A stretch of DNA of 33,574 nt from JADGRB01 sp036267635 (GTDB lineage Bacteria > Myxococcota_A > Polyangia > Fen-1088): NCBI GenBank assembly GCA_036267635.1, contig DATAVR010000182.1, forward strand, positions 1-33,574, in the 5' to 3' direction. Shown one piece after another: positions 14,128-22,998 of this stretch. Made by a program: the position numbers and the translations under genes. How positions within the stretch are numbered: the stretch's first letter is position 1; the number at the start of each line of letters is the position of its first letter. The notes below the pieces were generated by a model. That model was not told where the DNA came from and did no database searches. It saw only the letters and a program-made list of their open reading frames with translations.

Positions 14128-14754
14128 CTACCGCGGAATGCCGTACACGATGACGTCGTGGTACCGGGCCTCCGCGCCGCCCGGGTTCTCATAGACGTGC
14201 GGCTGGTTGGCGTCGAAGACGACCGAGTCTCCGGGGCCGAGCTCGTCGCTCAGATCGCCGACCGTCAGCCGCATCGTTCCGCTCAGCACGACCACGAGCT
14301 CGCGCGTCCCCGGCCCGTGCGGCTCGGAGAGATGACGGGCGCGTGCCGCCAGGCGAAGCTCATACATCTCGATCTGGGGAATCCCCGAGGCGGGCATGAG
14401 CGGACGGCTCTCGAACTTTCCGTCCATCGATCGCAAGAGCTGCGATTCGCCGCGCCGAACCACCGACAGCCCCGAGCGCGATTCACCGATCAGATCCGAG
14501 AAGGCAATCCTCAGCCCCGAGGCGATTTTCCAGAGCACGCCGATCGTGGGGTTGGTCTTGCGCGTCTCGATCTGAGACAGCGCCGCCCGGCTGACGCCCG
14601 TGAGCTGGGCCAGCTGATCGAGCGACATCTCGCGGCGCTTGCGCTGCTCACGCAGATGCGTGGCGACCCGGCCGGCCAGCTCAGCGGCACCGAGGTCGTC
14701 TCCGGCGGGGATGGGCGCGCCGCGAAGACCAGCCTTCGCCATCTTCTTCGCCAT
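14128..14754 (-). CDS. XRE-family transcriptional regulator with cupin domain
   Basis: A 208-aa protein with an N-terminal helix-turn-helix (about residues 25-80; 'MSLDQLAQLTGVSRAALSQIE', then 'NPTIGVLWKIASGLRI'). A C-terminal cupin beta-barrel follows (about 125-200; 'ELVVVLSGTMRLTVGD', 'LGPGDSVVFDANQPHVYEN'). The family usually senses a small molecule in the cupin and represses nearby metabolic or transport genes. The cupin contains the His of 'QPHVYEN' and an earlier 'EPHGPG', which may be ligand- or metal-binding. It is divergent from the gene at 14918, so it may control that gene or itself. A short signal-like Met/Ala/Lys segment precedes the helix-turn-helix. Confidence 0.9.
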   Translation of the reverse strand: MAKKMAKAGLRGAPIPAGDDLGAAELAGRVATHLREQRKRREMSLDQLAQLTGVSRAALSQIETRKTNPTIGVLWKIASGLRIAFSDLIGESRSGLSVVRRGESQLLRSMDGKFESRPLMPASGIPQIEMYELRLAARARHLSEPHGPGTRELVVVLSGTMRLTVGDLSDELGPGDSVVFDANQPHVYENPGGAEARYHDVIVYGIPR

Positions 14755-14794
14755 TCAACGACGGTATCACGCGGTAAGCTCCCGGTGCCGGCCG

Positions 14795-14908
14795 ATGCCC
14801 AATCCCTTCGACAGCTGCTTCTCCCATCACCCGGCGATCCGGCGGCTGCACGCCATCGGCAACCTGCTCGGCCTGGGGGCGATCGCCGAGCGTCACTGGC
14901 GGCGTTAG
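14795..14908 (+). CDS. Possible 37-aa small protein upstream of the metalloprotease
   Basis: A short frame beginning MPNPFDSCFSHHPAIRRLHA and ending in ERHWRR stops 9 nt before the protease gene. It contains one Cys and several His residues. Spacing and strand suggest a leader or small protein read together with 14918. No ribosome binding site stands out, and the frame extends upstream over the divergent regulator. Support is weak. Confidence 0.3.
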   Translation: MPNPFDSCFSHHPAIRRLHAIGNLLGLGAIAERHWRR

Positions 14909-14917
14909 AGAGAAACG

Positions 14918-16633
14918 ATGGGCGTGAACCGGGTGGGGGCGTTGGCGATGGTGCTGGCCGCGGGCACGACGTTGTGGGCCGTCGGGCTGGCGCGCGCCGA
15001 AGAGAAGAAGCCGGGGATGTTCGACTTCGAGACCTGGAAGTCGCCCGTCACGCGCGAGCGCGAGGCGGCCGGTCAGATCGCGCCGCTCGGGCTCGATCTG
15101 TCGCCCGTGGTGCCGCACACGGCGGAGCCGCGGAGCATCCGGGTGCGCGTCTACGCCGACAGCGACTACCGGGGGCTGGTGATGCGCTGGCAGGCCCGGC
15201 TCCGCGCGCAGTTCGGGCGTCTCAACGCGGTGGTGGGGCCGGTGTTCAACGTCAAGTTCGAGATCGAGAGCCTCCGCAGCTGGGACCGCTCGCACGTCGG
15301 GGTGGCGTTCGATCCGATCTTGAAGGAGCTCGCAACGCTCGACCCGGCGCGCGAGGTCGACCTGGTGCTGGGGCTGGTCACGCCGGCGCGCGGGGTGGTG
15401 ACGTCGATTCACCAGCTCGGCGAGGCCTACACGCCGGGGCGCTACATCGTCCTGCGGGGGATGGACGACGAACAGGAAGGGGAGGCGATCGATCGCCAGT
15501 ATCACCTGCTGTCGGCCGACGAGCGGCAGAAGCTCTACAGCGATCGCAAGGGACACAAGGAGGTCGTTCTCTTCCTGCACGAATGGGGGCACTCGGCGGG
15601 GCTGCTGCACGAAGAAGAGCGATCGACGATCATGAACCCCAGCTACGATCCGCGGCAGACGGCGTTCAGCGCCTTCGACAAGCAGGTGCTGGCGCTGGTC
15701 ATCGACAAGCGGCTCGCGTTCCCGACGGAGCCGCTCCCCGAGCGCGCCGAGCTGCTGAAGCTGTTCGAGAAGGCTCCGCGCGAGATCGGCTCCGATCAGG
15801 ACCGGGCGGAGCTGCTGGCGTTTTTGCGCTCGTCGCGGCCCAGCCGGCCTGATCACGATCGCACCGGCGCCGCGCCGCCGCTGCCGGCGTCCGGCCTCTC
15901 GAACGCCGACGTCGACGGTTTCAACAGCGCCGTCGCCGCCGCGCAGGCCGGGCGCCCCGACGAGGCCTGGAAGATTCTGGCGCCGCTCCTGCCGCGGTTG
16001 CGCGAGAGCAAGGCCGGAGCCGAGGCCTGGACGCGCGCGGCGCAGCTGGCCACCGCGATCGGCGCGCTCAGCGTCGCCGAGGAGGCGATCGGACACGTGC
16101 CGCGCGGTGGCGCCGACATCGAGAAGATCGCCACCGACGTCGAGATGACCCGACAGCGGGTCGCGCTCCCCTCGGGCGCGAAGGCGGGGCTCACGCTCGA
16201 CCAGGAGCCGGCCTACGTCGCTGCATTTTACGTCACCTCCGAGCTGGTGGCGTCGGGGGACGTCAAGGCGGCGCGTGCGCGGTTGGAGCTGTTCGCGACG
16301 GCGTTTCCCGACGCCGCGGGCGTCGACCTTCTGGCCTGCGACCTCGAGCTGCGCGCCAAGCACGCGGCGGTGGCGGCCAAACGCTGCGAGGCCGCGCTGT
16401 CGAAGTTCAGGTACGCGGAGCGCGCGCACTACCTCTTGGGGCTGGCCGCGGCGCGCGCGGGCCGCGGGGCCGTCTCCGAACAGCACCTCACGGAGGCGAT
16501 CCACATCGACCCGCAGGACGCCGACGCCTGGCGGACGTTGGCGCAGCTCTATCGATCGCAACGCAACCGCGGGCGGCTCGACGAGCTCTCCAAGAAATAT
16601 CGGATGATCTTCGGGACGCTACTGCCGGAGTAA
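14918..16633 (+). CDS. Secreted metzincin metalloprotease with C-terminal TPR-like repeats
   Basis: A 571-aa protein with a signal peptide (about 1-28). The zinc signature HEWGHSAGLLH (His221, Glu222, His225, His231) is followed by a Met-turn 'IMNPSY' (Met239), which together define a metzincin fold such as matrixin or archaemetzincin. The region before it (about 60-200) contains the predicted protease N-lobe. After residue 310 the sequence is helical, with TPR-like pairs ('NSAVAAAQAGRPDEAWKILAPLL', and near the end 'LTEAIHIDPQDADAWRTLAQLY'). The C-terminal repeats probably bind partners or substrates. An AGAGAGAAA stretch precedes the ATG. Substrate unknown. Confidence 0.82.
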   Translation: MGVNRVGALAMVLAAGTTLWAVGLARAEEKKPGMFDFETWKSPVTREREAAGQIAPLGLDLSPVVPHTAEPRSIRVRVYADSDYRGLVMRWQARLRAQFGRLNAVVGPVFNVKFEIESLRSWDRSHVGVAFDPILKELATLDPAREVDLVLGLVTPARGVVTSIHQLGEAYTPGRYIVLRGMDDEQEGEAIDRQYHLLSADERQKLYSDRKGHKEVVLFLHEWGHSAGLLHEEERSTIMNPSYDPRQTAFSAFDKQVLALVIDKRLAFPTEPLPERAELLKLFEKAPREIGSDQDRAELLAFLRSSRPSRPDHDRTGAAPPLPASGLSNADVDGFNSAVAAAQAGRPDEAWKILAPLLPRLRESKAGAEAWTRAAQLATAIGALSVAEEAIGHVPRGGADIEKIATDVEMTRQRVALPSGAKAGLTLDQEPAYVAAFYVTSELVASGDVKAARARLELFATAFPDAAGVDLLACDLELRAKHAAVAAKRCEAALSKFRYAERAHYLLGLAAARAGRGAVSEQHLTEAIHIDPQDADAWRTLAQLYRSQRNRGRLDELSKKYRMIFGTLLPE

Positions 16634-16726
16634 CGACCAATCCGGGGCGCCGAAGGCTGACATTTCTGTCCGGGATCTCCTTCGTCTCCCATCATCCGCC
16701 CATTCAAACCCGGACGTGCGCGGCGC

Positions 16727-17173
16727 TCACCTCGTCGGTGTTCGGCCCACCGACGGCGGCGGCGTCGACGCGCCGAACTGATCGCTGCCGGGCCGCAGGC
16801 CCCACCACCCGACGACGGCGAGAAGCAGCCCGAGGACGAGGTGGGCCAGGTGGTCGCCGGGCCGATAGTGAAAGAGGCGGGCCGGAAACAGACCGAGCAT
16901 GCCGGCCGCAGCCTGATAGAGATCGCCGAGGCCGAACGCCAGGTTGAAGATCGCGACGCCGCGCGCGTTCCTGGCCAGCACCAGCGCTGTGCCGAGCGCG
17001 CCAAAGAAGAGATGGAACAGATCGTACGGCGCCGCGCCGCTCAGGAGCGCGAAGCGCGATGGGAGCAAGAACCCGCCGAGCCCGGTCAGGATCAGGATCG
17101 GTCCGAAGGCGCCCAGCAGCCGGGCGTTCCATCGTGTCGCCGAGATCGTCAGCTCGCTCGCCGAAGCGCTCAT
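16727..17173 (-). CDS. Small membrane protein (DUF4383-like)
   Basis: A 148-aa protein with four predicted transmembrane helices ('LLGAFGPILILTGLGGFLL', 'LFHLFFGALGTALVLA', 'AIFNLAFGLGDLYQAAAGML', 'HLAHLVLGLLLAVVGWWGL'). The two 'HL...G' helices and the 'FGLGDLYQAAAG' segment resemble DUF4383-type proteins, whose role is unknown. Divergence within the family is large, so this is a tentative match. It lies downstream of, and convergent with, the metalloprotease gene. Confidence 0.6.
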   Translation of the reverse strand: MSASASELTISATRWNARLLGAFGPILILTGLGGFLLPSRFALLSGAAPYDLFHLFFGALGTALVLARNARGVAIFNLAFGLGDLYQAAAGMLGLFPARLFHYRPGDHLAHLVLGLLLAVVGWWGLRPGSDQFGASTPPPSVGRTPTR

Positions 17174-17256
17174 TCGTTCCCCTTCTCCCTGCTACGTCCA
17201 GCCGGTCGATTTGGATCTCGCGCCGTGGCGGCCCAGTCGCCTACGTCCGCCTAAGT

Positions 17257-19851
17257 CTAGGGAGGCAAAGACAGGTAGGGCGTCCCGGTCAGTGCGTCGG
17301 GGAGGCGCCAGGCGCCGTCAGGTGTGACGAGCTCGACGGCGAAGAGGGCGCCGGCTCCGCCGCCAGCGATGGTGGCGACGAAAGTGCCGTCGGCGTCCCG
17401 GGAGGCGGCGACCGCGGTCCAGTCGGTCTCGCTGTCGAACGGCTTCCAGAGCACGCTGACGGTCGCTTCGGCGGGCAGGGGCGAAGCGAAGCGCGCGCGC
17501 ACCGTCCAGACCGCGGCCGTGGAATCGGCAGGATCGATCGACAGATCGGCGAGCGTGGGCGCCGGGGCGCGGGGCGCGGCGAGCCAGAGGTTCGGGTCGG
17601 GGAGCGTGCCGGCGAAGGTGGGCGGGGCGGCCGCCACGGCCGCCGCGACGTCATCGAGCGCCGCGCCGTCGGCGTCGAGCCCTGGAACCTCGAGCGACCA
17701 GTGAAATGGATCGTAGCCGAGCGGCTGCATACGGAGCCGCTCGTCGAACGGGCGGATGTACGCGGTGTCGGCCGCCAAGCTTCGCCAGGCGCCGTCGGCG
17801 GTGGCGGTCTCGGCGCGCGCGGCGTCGAGCCACGCCGAAACGCCGCTTCCCGCGTAGACCGCCAGCGCGGTGGCGCCGCGCAGCTTGTGCCCGAAGTAGC
17901 GCCCGAGATCGGCGACGGCCATGCACTCGCGCGCGACGTCGCGCGCCAGCACGTCGCCGGCGTTCGCGCCGGAAGCCGCCTGCGCGGCGAGATCGGCGTC
18001 GGCGAGCACCAGCGCCGCGATGTCGACCGGCGAGACCTTGCTGCTGGCCGTGCCGCCGGCGAGATCGCCCGCCACCTCCGCCGGCGAAGCGATGGCGAAC
18101 GTGTCGAACGGCGCCGCGCCGTCGCACGACGGGACCGAGTCTGGTCCGCCCGCCAGATCGGCCCACTCGGCAACATCTCCGCCCAGCTCCATCTCGGGCT
18201 CGAAGTTGCGCGAGTCGGGACCGCAGGTCCGGCCGGTGACGATCCAGGGGATGATGTCGCTGGCCGCCTGCAAGGAGGGCCAGAGGCTGTCGGTGCCGGC
18301 TTCCCGGGCCAGGATCTGGCGGAAGTGCGCTTCGGGCTCGGTCGGATCGTACCCGAGCCGCCCCCACAGCAGGTACATCAGATCGTCGCGCACGAAGGTC
18401 CAGGGGGCGAGCTGGTCGTCGGCGCTGGCGTGGTAAAAGTCGCGCTGCGGGGTGTAGGCGTGCGGCGGCTCCAGCGTGAAGCCGCCGATCGCCGGCGACA
18501 TCGCCAGCGACAGGATCGCGCGCTGCGCCCGCGCGTAGGAGGCCTGCCGAAAGATCTGGTGGGTGCCGCCGGCGCGAACTTGAAACACGAACGTCCAGGG
18601 CGTCGGCGGATTGAGGTACGTCTGGTAGCTGTAGGAGCCCCAGGTCGCCATGGCGCCCCCTTCGACGGCGTAAGGGGGCCCGAGGTGCTCGCCGTTGTAC
18701 TTGGCCTCGAGCACCATGTTGGGGCCGATGCTCGAGGCGAGCGAGAGGATCTCCGGCTTGCTCGACTGCCAGGTTCGGGTCGAGAGGGTCATGGCGGGCG
18801 CCGCCTGCTGCACGCCGGCCACGAAGGTGTTCTCGTACCAGGTGGCTGCTCTCCCGCTCTCGCCGGTGCGGAAGCCGAGCATGGCCAGGCCCGGTACGCG
18901 CCTGGCGACGTCGGCGGCTGCCTCGCGGATATAGGTCTGCAGGTCGGCGTCGGCGAGCGCTTCGGGGGAGTAGCCGTCGAGACTGGAAGAGGCCGAATAG
19001 GTCATGAGCCCGACGCGGATCCCCCGCACCCGAGCCATGTCGATCACACGGTTGAACATGGCCAGGTTGCGATCGCGATCGGCGGCGGGCGCCCCCACGT
19101 CGGGGAACGTCGCGGAGCGCGCCAGGTAGAGCAGCGCGTTCGGAAACACGGTCGTGCCGAGGTCGTACATGCCGTGAAGATCGAGCACGTCGAGACGCGC
19201 GTGCGCGAGCAGATCGAGGTAAGCGGTCCAAAAGTGATCGTCGAGGAACCACCAGCTCGTCTCGCCGGCGTCCGGCAAGACCCAGAACAGATTCGCGGCC
19301 CGGAACGCCACCGTCGGAGCGGCGCGCGACACGCTCGCCGGCGGCACGGCACCAGCACCGTCGAGGCGGATCCGCTCCGCGACTTGCAGCGCGCCGTACA
19401 TCGCGCCCACGGCATCACGCCCGACGATCCAGGTGACGCCGCCGAGGGGGGCGACGACGAACGATTCGGGGCGGGGATCGAGGTCGGGCGCGATGGCGTC
19501 CCTGACCGGATCGACGGCAGGGTCGGCGACGGAGGCGACGGTGATCGCGCGCGTCGCCTTGGCCTCGGCCAGGGCTTGCGCGACGGCGCAGCGGCCGTAG
19601 TCGATCGGATCGGTCGGATCGTGGCCGTCCGGGCAGCTCACCATCCAGGTCCAGCGCGTCGTCGCCAGGCCGCCGTCGCTGGCAGCGCCGCCGTCGCTGC
19701 CGGCACTGCCGTCCGCCGCGCCCGCGCTTCCACCCGCGCCGGCGCTTCCACCCGCCCCGGCGCTTCCAGAGCCGCGGACGCCGGGTGGTCCGGCGCAGCC
19801 GAACGCGACACCGGCGGCCAAGAGGCCGGCCGCGAGACGGACGCCGAACAT
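17257..19851 (-). CDS. Large secreted lipoprotein, glycoside-hydrolase-like (GH67/GH20-type fold suspected)
   Basis: An ATG at 19851 gives 864 aa. The signal peptide ends in a weak lipobox (AFGC), and a Gly/Ser/Ala-rich linker of about 45 residues follows. Next comes a domain with 'GVTWIVGRDAVGAMYGALQVAERIRL' (about 130-165), like the N-terminal alpha/beta domain of GH67 and GH20 enzymes. A TIM-barrel-like core includes 'FWTAYLDLLAHARLDVLDLHGM' and later acidic segments. The C-terminal ends in beta-sandwich modules ('VWTVRARFASPLPAEATVSVLW'). Substrate and catalytic acids cannot be assigned. The open frame extends upstream to 20172, but the ATG at 19851 is chosen because the signal peptide starts there. 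Confidence 0.65.
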   Translation of the reverse strand: MFGVRLAAGLLAAGVAFGCAGPPGVRGSGSAGAGGSAGAGGSAGAADGSAGSDGGAASDGGLATTRWTWMVSCPDGHDPTDPIDYGRCAVAQALAEAKATRAITVASVADPAVDPVRDAIAPDLDPRPESFVVAPLGGVTWIVGRDAVGAMYGALQVAERIRLDGAGAVPPASVSRAAPTVAFRAANLFWVLPDAGETSWWFLDDHFWTAYLDLLAHARLDVLDLHGMYDLGTTVFPNALLYLARSATFPDVGAPAADRDRNLAMFNRVIDMARVRGIRVGLMTYSASSSLDGYSPEALADADLQTYIREAAADVARRVPGLAMLGFRTGESGRAATWYENTFVAGVQQAAPAMTLSTRTWQSSKPEILSLASSIGPNMVLEAKYNGEHLGPPYAVEGGAMATWGSYSYQTYLNPPTPWTFVFQVRAGGTHQIFRQASYARAQRAILSLAMSPAIGGFTLEPPHAYTPQRDFYHASADDQLAPWTFVRDDLMYLLWGRLGYDPTEPEAHFRQILAREAGTDSLWPSLQAASDIIPWIVTGRTCGPDSRNFEPEMELGGDVAEWADLAGGPDSVPSCDGAAPFDTFAIASPAEVAGDLAGGTASSKVSPVDIAALVLADADLAAQAASGANAGDVLARDVARECMAVADLGRYFGHKLRGATALAVYAGSGVSAWLDAARAETATADGAWRSLAADTAYIRPFDERLRMQPLGYDPFHWSLEVPGLDADGAALDDVAAAVAAAPPTFAGTLPDPNLWLAAPRAPAPTLADLSIDPADSTAAVWTVRARFASPLPAEATVSVLWKPFDSETDWTAVAASRDADGTFVATIAGGGAGALFAVELVTPDGAWRLPDALTGTPYLSLPP
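19690..19780 (-). repeat. Gly/Ser/Ala linker repeat in the glycoside-hydrolase-like lipoprotein
   Basis: Tandem copies of a unit encoding GSAGAGG-type peptides, read on the minus strand, just after the lipoprotein signal. Similar linkers occur at 20326-20560 and 27895-28270. They act as flexible spacers between the lipid anchor and the enzyme domain. Confidence 0.65.
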
Positions 19852-19946
19852 CGCCGAGGACGCTAGCACGTCACGGTCGCCCGGAGCGCGCGACGCGTCC
19901 TCGCTGTTTTGACTCGCCGCTGCGGTCGCCCTACTGTGAAAAGCCA

Positions 19947-21545
19947 ATGAACAGGCAGTGCGCGGTGGCTCTGGGGCTCGCATTGGCGGTCTGGGCGGCA
20001 GAGGGTTGCAAGAAGCAGAGTGAGTCGCTGGTGATCGTCTCGCTGACGGCCAGCGACGCGGGCGCGGCGTTGGTCTCTTCCGTTTCCCTGTCGGTGGCGG
20101 GCGTCCACCAAACCTTCCCGCTCTCCGGCGGTCTGTCGACCTCTCCGGTCCAGGTCGGCGTCTACGTTCCATCCAGCGTGACCGGATCCGTCTCGGTGAC
20201 GGCGACCGGGTTCGAAAGCGGCGACCTCTGTTTCTCGGGTGCGGCGTCGACGAACATCACCTCGGCCGGGTCGACGGTTTACGTGGCGCTCCCTCTGTCG
20301 CTCGCGACGGGATGCATGAGCAGCGGCACCGGCGGCTCGACCGGCGCCGGCGGCTCGGGGCCTGGCAGCGCCGGCTCGACGGGTACCGGCGGCTCGACGG
20401 CTACAGGCGGCTCGACGGGCGCGGGCGGTTCGACGGGCGCGGGCGGCTCGAGCACCGGCAGCGGCGGTGCAACAGGAGGTGTGACCGGCAGCGGCGGTGT
20501 AGCGGGAAGCGTCACCGGCAGCGGCGGGAGCTCGTCGGGCGGCGCGGGCGGTGGGGTCACCCCGCCCTCGCTCACCAGCTGCACGGAGTACGACCACAAC
20601 GACCCCAACGATCCCGTTTGCAAAGACACCCAAGGGATCAGCAACTGGGAGATCTGGTCGGTGGCTTTCTCGCCGGACGGCAAGTATCTGGCCAGCGCCG
20701 GCGACGACGGGCGGGTCAAGATCTGGAGCTTCGACGGTCACACCTTGACCGCCTCGGGGCACGTCATCACCACGAACGGGCGGAGCTACGTCGCCTTCAG
20801 CCCCGACAGCTCGCGGTTGATCGTGGGGGCGCGGACCGGCAGCCTCATCAGCTACAACACCTCCAACTGGACGATCGATACGACCTTCAAGGGGATCGCC
20901 GGGAGCGTCCTCGGCCTCGGCATCTCCTCGGATGGCCAGACGATCGTCGCGATCGACGACACGCCGGCGATCTATTCCGAACCGCTGACCGGCACGGCCA
21001 CCGCTCACTCGATGACGCTGCCGGCGTTCGGCGACGGCCTGGCGATCTCGCCGGTGAGCAAGACGGGCAGTCTTTCGGTCGCGGTGGTGTTCAGCACCGG
21101 CCGCGCCGCCACCCTCACCGTGACCCCGACGGCGTTCGACATCGAGGACGCGTTCACCATCGAGCTCGACGGTGCCTCGGCCGACAGCGCCGCCTTTTCG
21201 CCCAGCGGCGCCTCGCTGGCGATCGGCGACGACGACGGCCTGTTGCAATCGTGGGCCATTCCGTTCAACACCTCTTTCGTGCCGCAAGGGACGGCGCTGA
21301 CCTTCGAGGTCCAGCAGATCCCCGTTGCCGTCAATGGGCTCGCCTGGTCCAATGACGGCGTCTATCTCGCGATTTCCGCCGGCAGCGACGGTGGTTACGC
21401 GAGCATTTGGAAATACGCATCGCGCACCCAGACCGGAATGGTTTACCCAACCTACTATCCGGTCTCTATTGCGTTTTCTCCCAGCAATACCGCGATTGCC
21501 CTCGGCGAAGTGACCTGCGGCAAGGTCATGCTCTGCGCCGACTAA
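19947..21545 (+). CDS. Lipoprotein with Gly/Ser linker and WD40-type beta-propeller
   Basis: A 532-aa protein from the ATG at 19947, with a lipoprotein-type signal peptide (Cys21 in WAAEGCKK). A small beta-domain (about 25-120) is followed by a long Gly/Ser/Thr linker (about 127-205). The C-terminal half has WD40-like repeats such as 'IWSVAFSPDGKYLASAGDDGRVKIWSFDG' (first repeat) and later 'SRLIVGARTGSLISYN', 'ASLAIGDDDGLLQSW' and 'VYLAISAGSDGGYASIW', making about six to seven blades. It probably displays a protein-interaction platform at the cell surface. Divergent from the glycoside-hydrolase-like gene with 95 nt between starts. Confidence 0.8.
   Translation: MNRQCAVALGLALAVWAAEGCKKQSESLVIVSLTASDAGAALVSSVSLSVAGVHQTFPLSGGLSTSPVQVGVYVPSSVTGSVSVTATGFESGDLCFSGAASTNITSAGSTVYVALPLSLATGCMSSGTGGSTGAGGSGPGSAGSTGTGGSTATGGSTGAGGSTGAGGSSTGSGGATGGVTGSGGVAGSVTGSGGSSSGGAGGGVTPPSLTSCTEYDHNDPNDPVCKDTQGISNWEIWSVAFSPDGKYLASAGDDGRVKIWSFDGHTLTASGHVITTNGRSYVAFSPDSSRLIVGARTGSLISYNTSNWTIDTTFKGIAGSVLGLGISSDGQTIVAIDDTPAIYSEPLTGTATAHSMTLPAFGDGLAISPVSKTGSLSVAVVFSTGRAATLTVTPTAFDIEDAFTIELDGASADSAAFSPSGASLAIGDDDGLLQSWAIPFNTSFVPQGTALTFEVQQIPVAVNGLAWSNDGVYLAISAGSDGGYASIWKYASRTQTGMVYPTYYPVSIAFSPSNTAIALGEVTCGKVMLCAD
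20326..20560 (+). repeat. GC-rich tandem repeat coding for a Gly/Ser/Thr linker
   Basis: A run of near-identical units of about 15-18 bp, such as GGCGGCTCGACGGGCGCG, encodes GGSTGAGGSTGTGG-like peptides. It separates the N-terminal domain from the beta-propeller. Repeats of this kind are prone to length change. Confidence 0.75.
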
Positions 21546-21701
21546 TCACCCGTTTGTCGAGCGCAAGGGGCCGCCACAAATAAGAATATTTGCGCCACAT
21601 ATGCGTAGATATTCCGGGCGACCCCTGAGACAGTCCCGCTGACTCGCGCGCAGAAGAGCGCCCGCGTTTCGCTGATCCACCGTCGTCCCCAGGAGGTGCA
21701 A

Positions 21702-22991
21702 ATGATCGCGCGAAGCTGGCTCCCTGTCTCGACTCTCGTTCTCGTTGCGTTGAGTGGAAACGCCTGGTCGCAGACGCCGCCGTCCGAGGCGGCTCCGCCG
21801 GACACGAGCGCCACGCCCCCGATGGCTGCGCCGATGGCGCCACCGCCTCCCCTGGAAGCCGCGCCCCCCGCTGCGCCGCCGGCCGGTCCGCCGTCGTTCA
21901 AGATCGACGCAGGCCCGGGCAACACGCTCAAGGTCGGCTTGCTCGTGCAGCCGCAGTTCCAGTCGCTCGGCAGCAACGCGCTCAACGGCAACTCCTACAA
22001 CCTGTTCATCCGCCGCACGCGGCTCCTCGTTGGGGGAACCGTGCTCGGCACGTTCGACTACTTCTTCGACACCGACTATCCGAACCTGTTCCTGGCGACC
22101 AACGAGGGGCCGACGATGACGGCCAATGCGGTGACCACCAAGAACACGCCGGGAATGAACATCCAGGACGCCTTCATCACCTGGCGCCCGCTCACCGACG
22201 CCAACAAGGACGCGTTCAAGGTCGACGCGGGCTACATGCTGCCTCCGCTGGCGCACAACGCGGTCCAGGGCGCGGGGACGCTCTACGCCTGGGACTACTT
22301 TCTCTTCTCCTTCTCCTATCTCGGCGCGGCCGGCACCAACTTCGGCAGCACCTCCAGCCCGGTGGGGCGCGATCTGGGCGTCCAGCTGCGCGGCCTGGTG
22401 CTCGACGGGCACCTCGAGTACCGCCTCGGCATGTTCCAGGGTGTGCGCGACTCGGAGACGCCGGCGGCCATGGCCGGCACGGCGACCACGGTGGGCGCGA
22501 ACAACTTCTTTCGGGTCACCGGCCGCTTGCAGCTGAATCTGTTCGACCCGGAGCCCGGCTTCTTCTACGCCGGCACCTACCTCGGCAAGAAGAAGATCCT
22601 CTCCTTCGGCGTGTCGGGCGACATGCAGGACGCTTTCCACTACTACTACGTGGCCGGCGACGGCTTCGCCGACCTGCCGGTCGGGCCGGGCGTCTTCACG
22701 GCCCAGGTCAACGTCGCCCATTGGGACGGCGGAACGTTCGTCCCGGCGCTCCCCAAGCAGACGGCGTTCATGAGCGAAGTCGGGTTCAACTTCAACACGC
22801 TGTTCGCCCCGATCGCGCGGGTCGAGTACCTCTGGGGACCGGCCAACCTCTATCACATCGGCGGCGGCCTGGCGTTCTGGCCGTTCGGGCACACCTCGAA
22901 CCTCAAGGCGTTCTATACGCGGAACTACGAGCAGGGATCGCCGCACGCCGACAACCAAGTCAACGTACAGTGGCAGCTCTACTTCTTCTAG
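21702..22991 (+). CDS. Porin of the phosphate-selective OprO/OprP-like type
   Basis: From the ATG at 21702, 5 nt after AGGAGG, the protein has 429 aa; an in-frame GTG at 21696 lies within the ribosome binding site and is unlikely. A signal peptide (about 1-25) is followed by a Pro/Ala-rich segment. A beta-barrel then begins at 'TLKVGLLVQPQFQSLGS' and includes 'FIRRTRLLVGGTVLGTFDYFFDTDYP'. The chain ends in aromatic residues (WQLYFF), the usual barrel end. Porin O/P family members form anion-selective pores, but selectivity is not proven here. The MHS transporter follows after 7 nt, so the two form an outer/inner membrane pair. An AT-rich segment at 21577-21620 upstream is the probable promoter region. 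Confidence 0.82.
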   Translation: MIARSWLPVSTLVLVALSGNAWSQTPPSEAAPPDTSATPPMAAPMAPPPPLEAAPPAAPPAGPPSFKIDAGPGNTLKVGLLVQPQFQSLGSNALNGNSYNLFIRRTRLLVGGTVLGTFDYFFDTDYPNLFLATNEGPTMTANAVTTKNTPGMNIQDAFITWRPLTDANKDAFKVDAGYMLPPLAHNAVQGAGTLYAWDYFLFSFSYLGAAGTNFGSTSSPVGRDLGVQLRGLVLDGHLEYRLGMFQGVRDSETPAAMAGTATTVGANNFFRVTGRLQLNLFDPEPGFFYAGTYLGKKKILSFGVSGDMQDAFHYYYVAGDGFADLPVGPGVFTAQVNVAHWDGGTFVPALPKQTAFMSEVGFNFNTLFAPIARVEYLWGPANLYHIGGGLAFWPFGHTSNLKAFYTRNYEQGSPHADNQVNVQWQLYFF

Positions 22992-22998
22992 AAGGAGC

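Noticed and set aside
17059..19866. Very long plus-strand open frame (935 codons) opposite the glycoside-hydrolase-like gene
   Set aside because: The product is Arg/Gly-rich without domains; it is the antisense of a gene with a signal peptide and recognisable folds, a common effect of high GC.
20326..20560. Array-like repeats considered as a CRISPR
   Set aside because: The units are contiguous, in frame and code for Gly/Ser peptide; there are no unique spacers.
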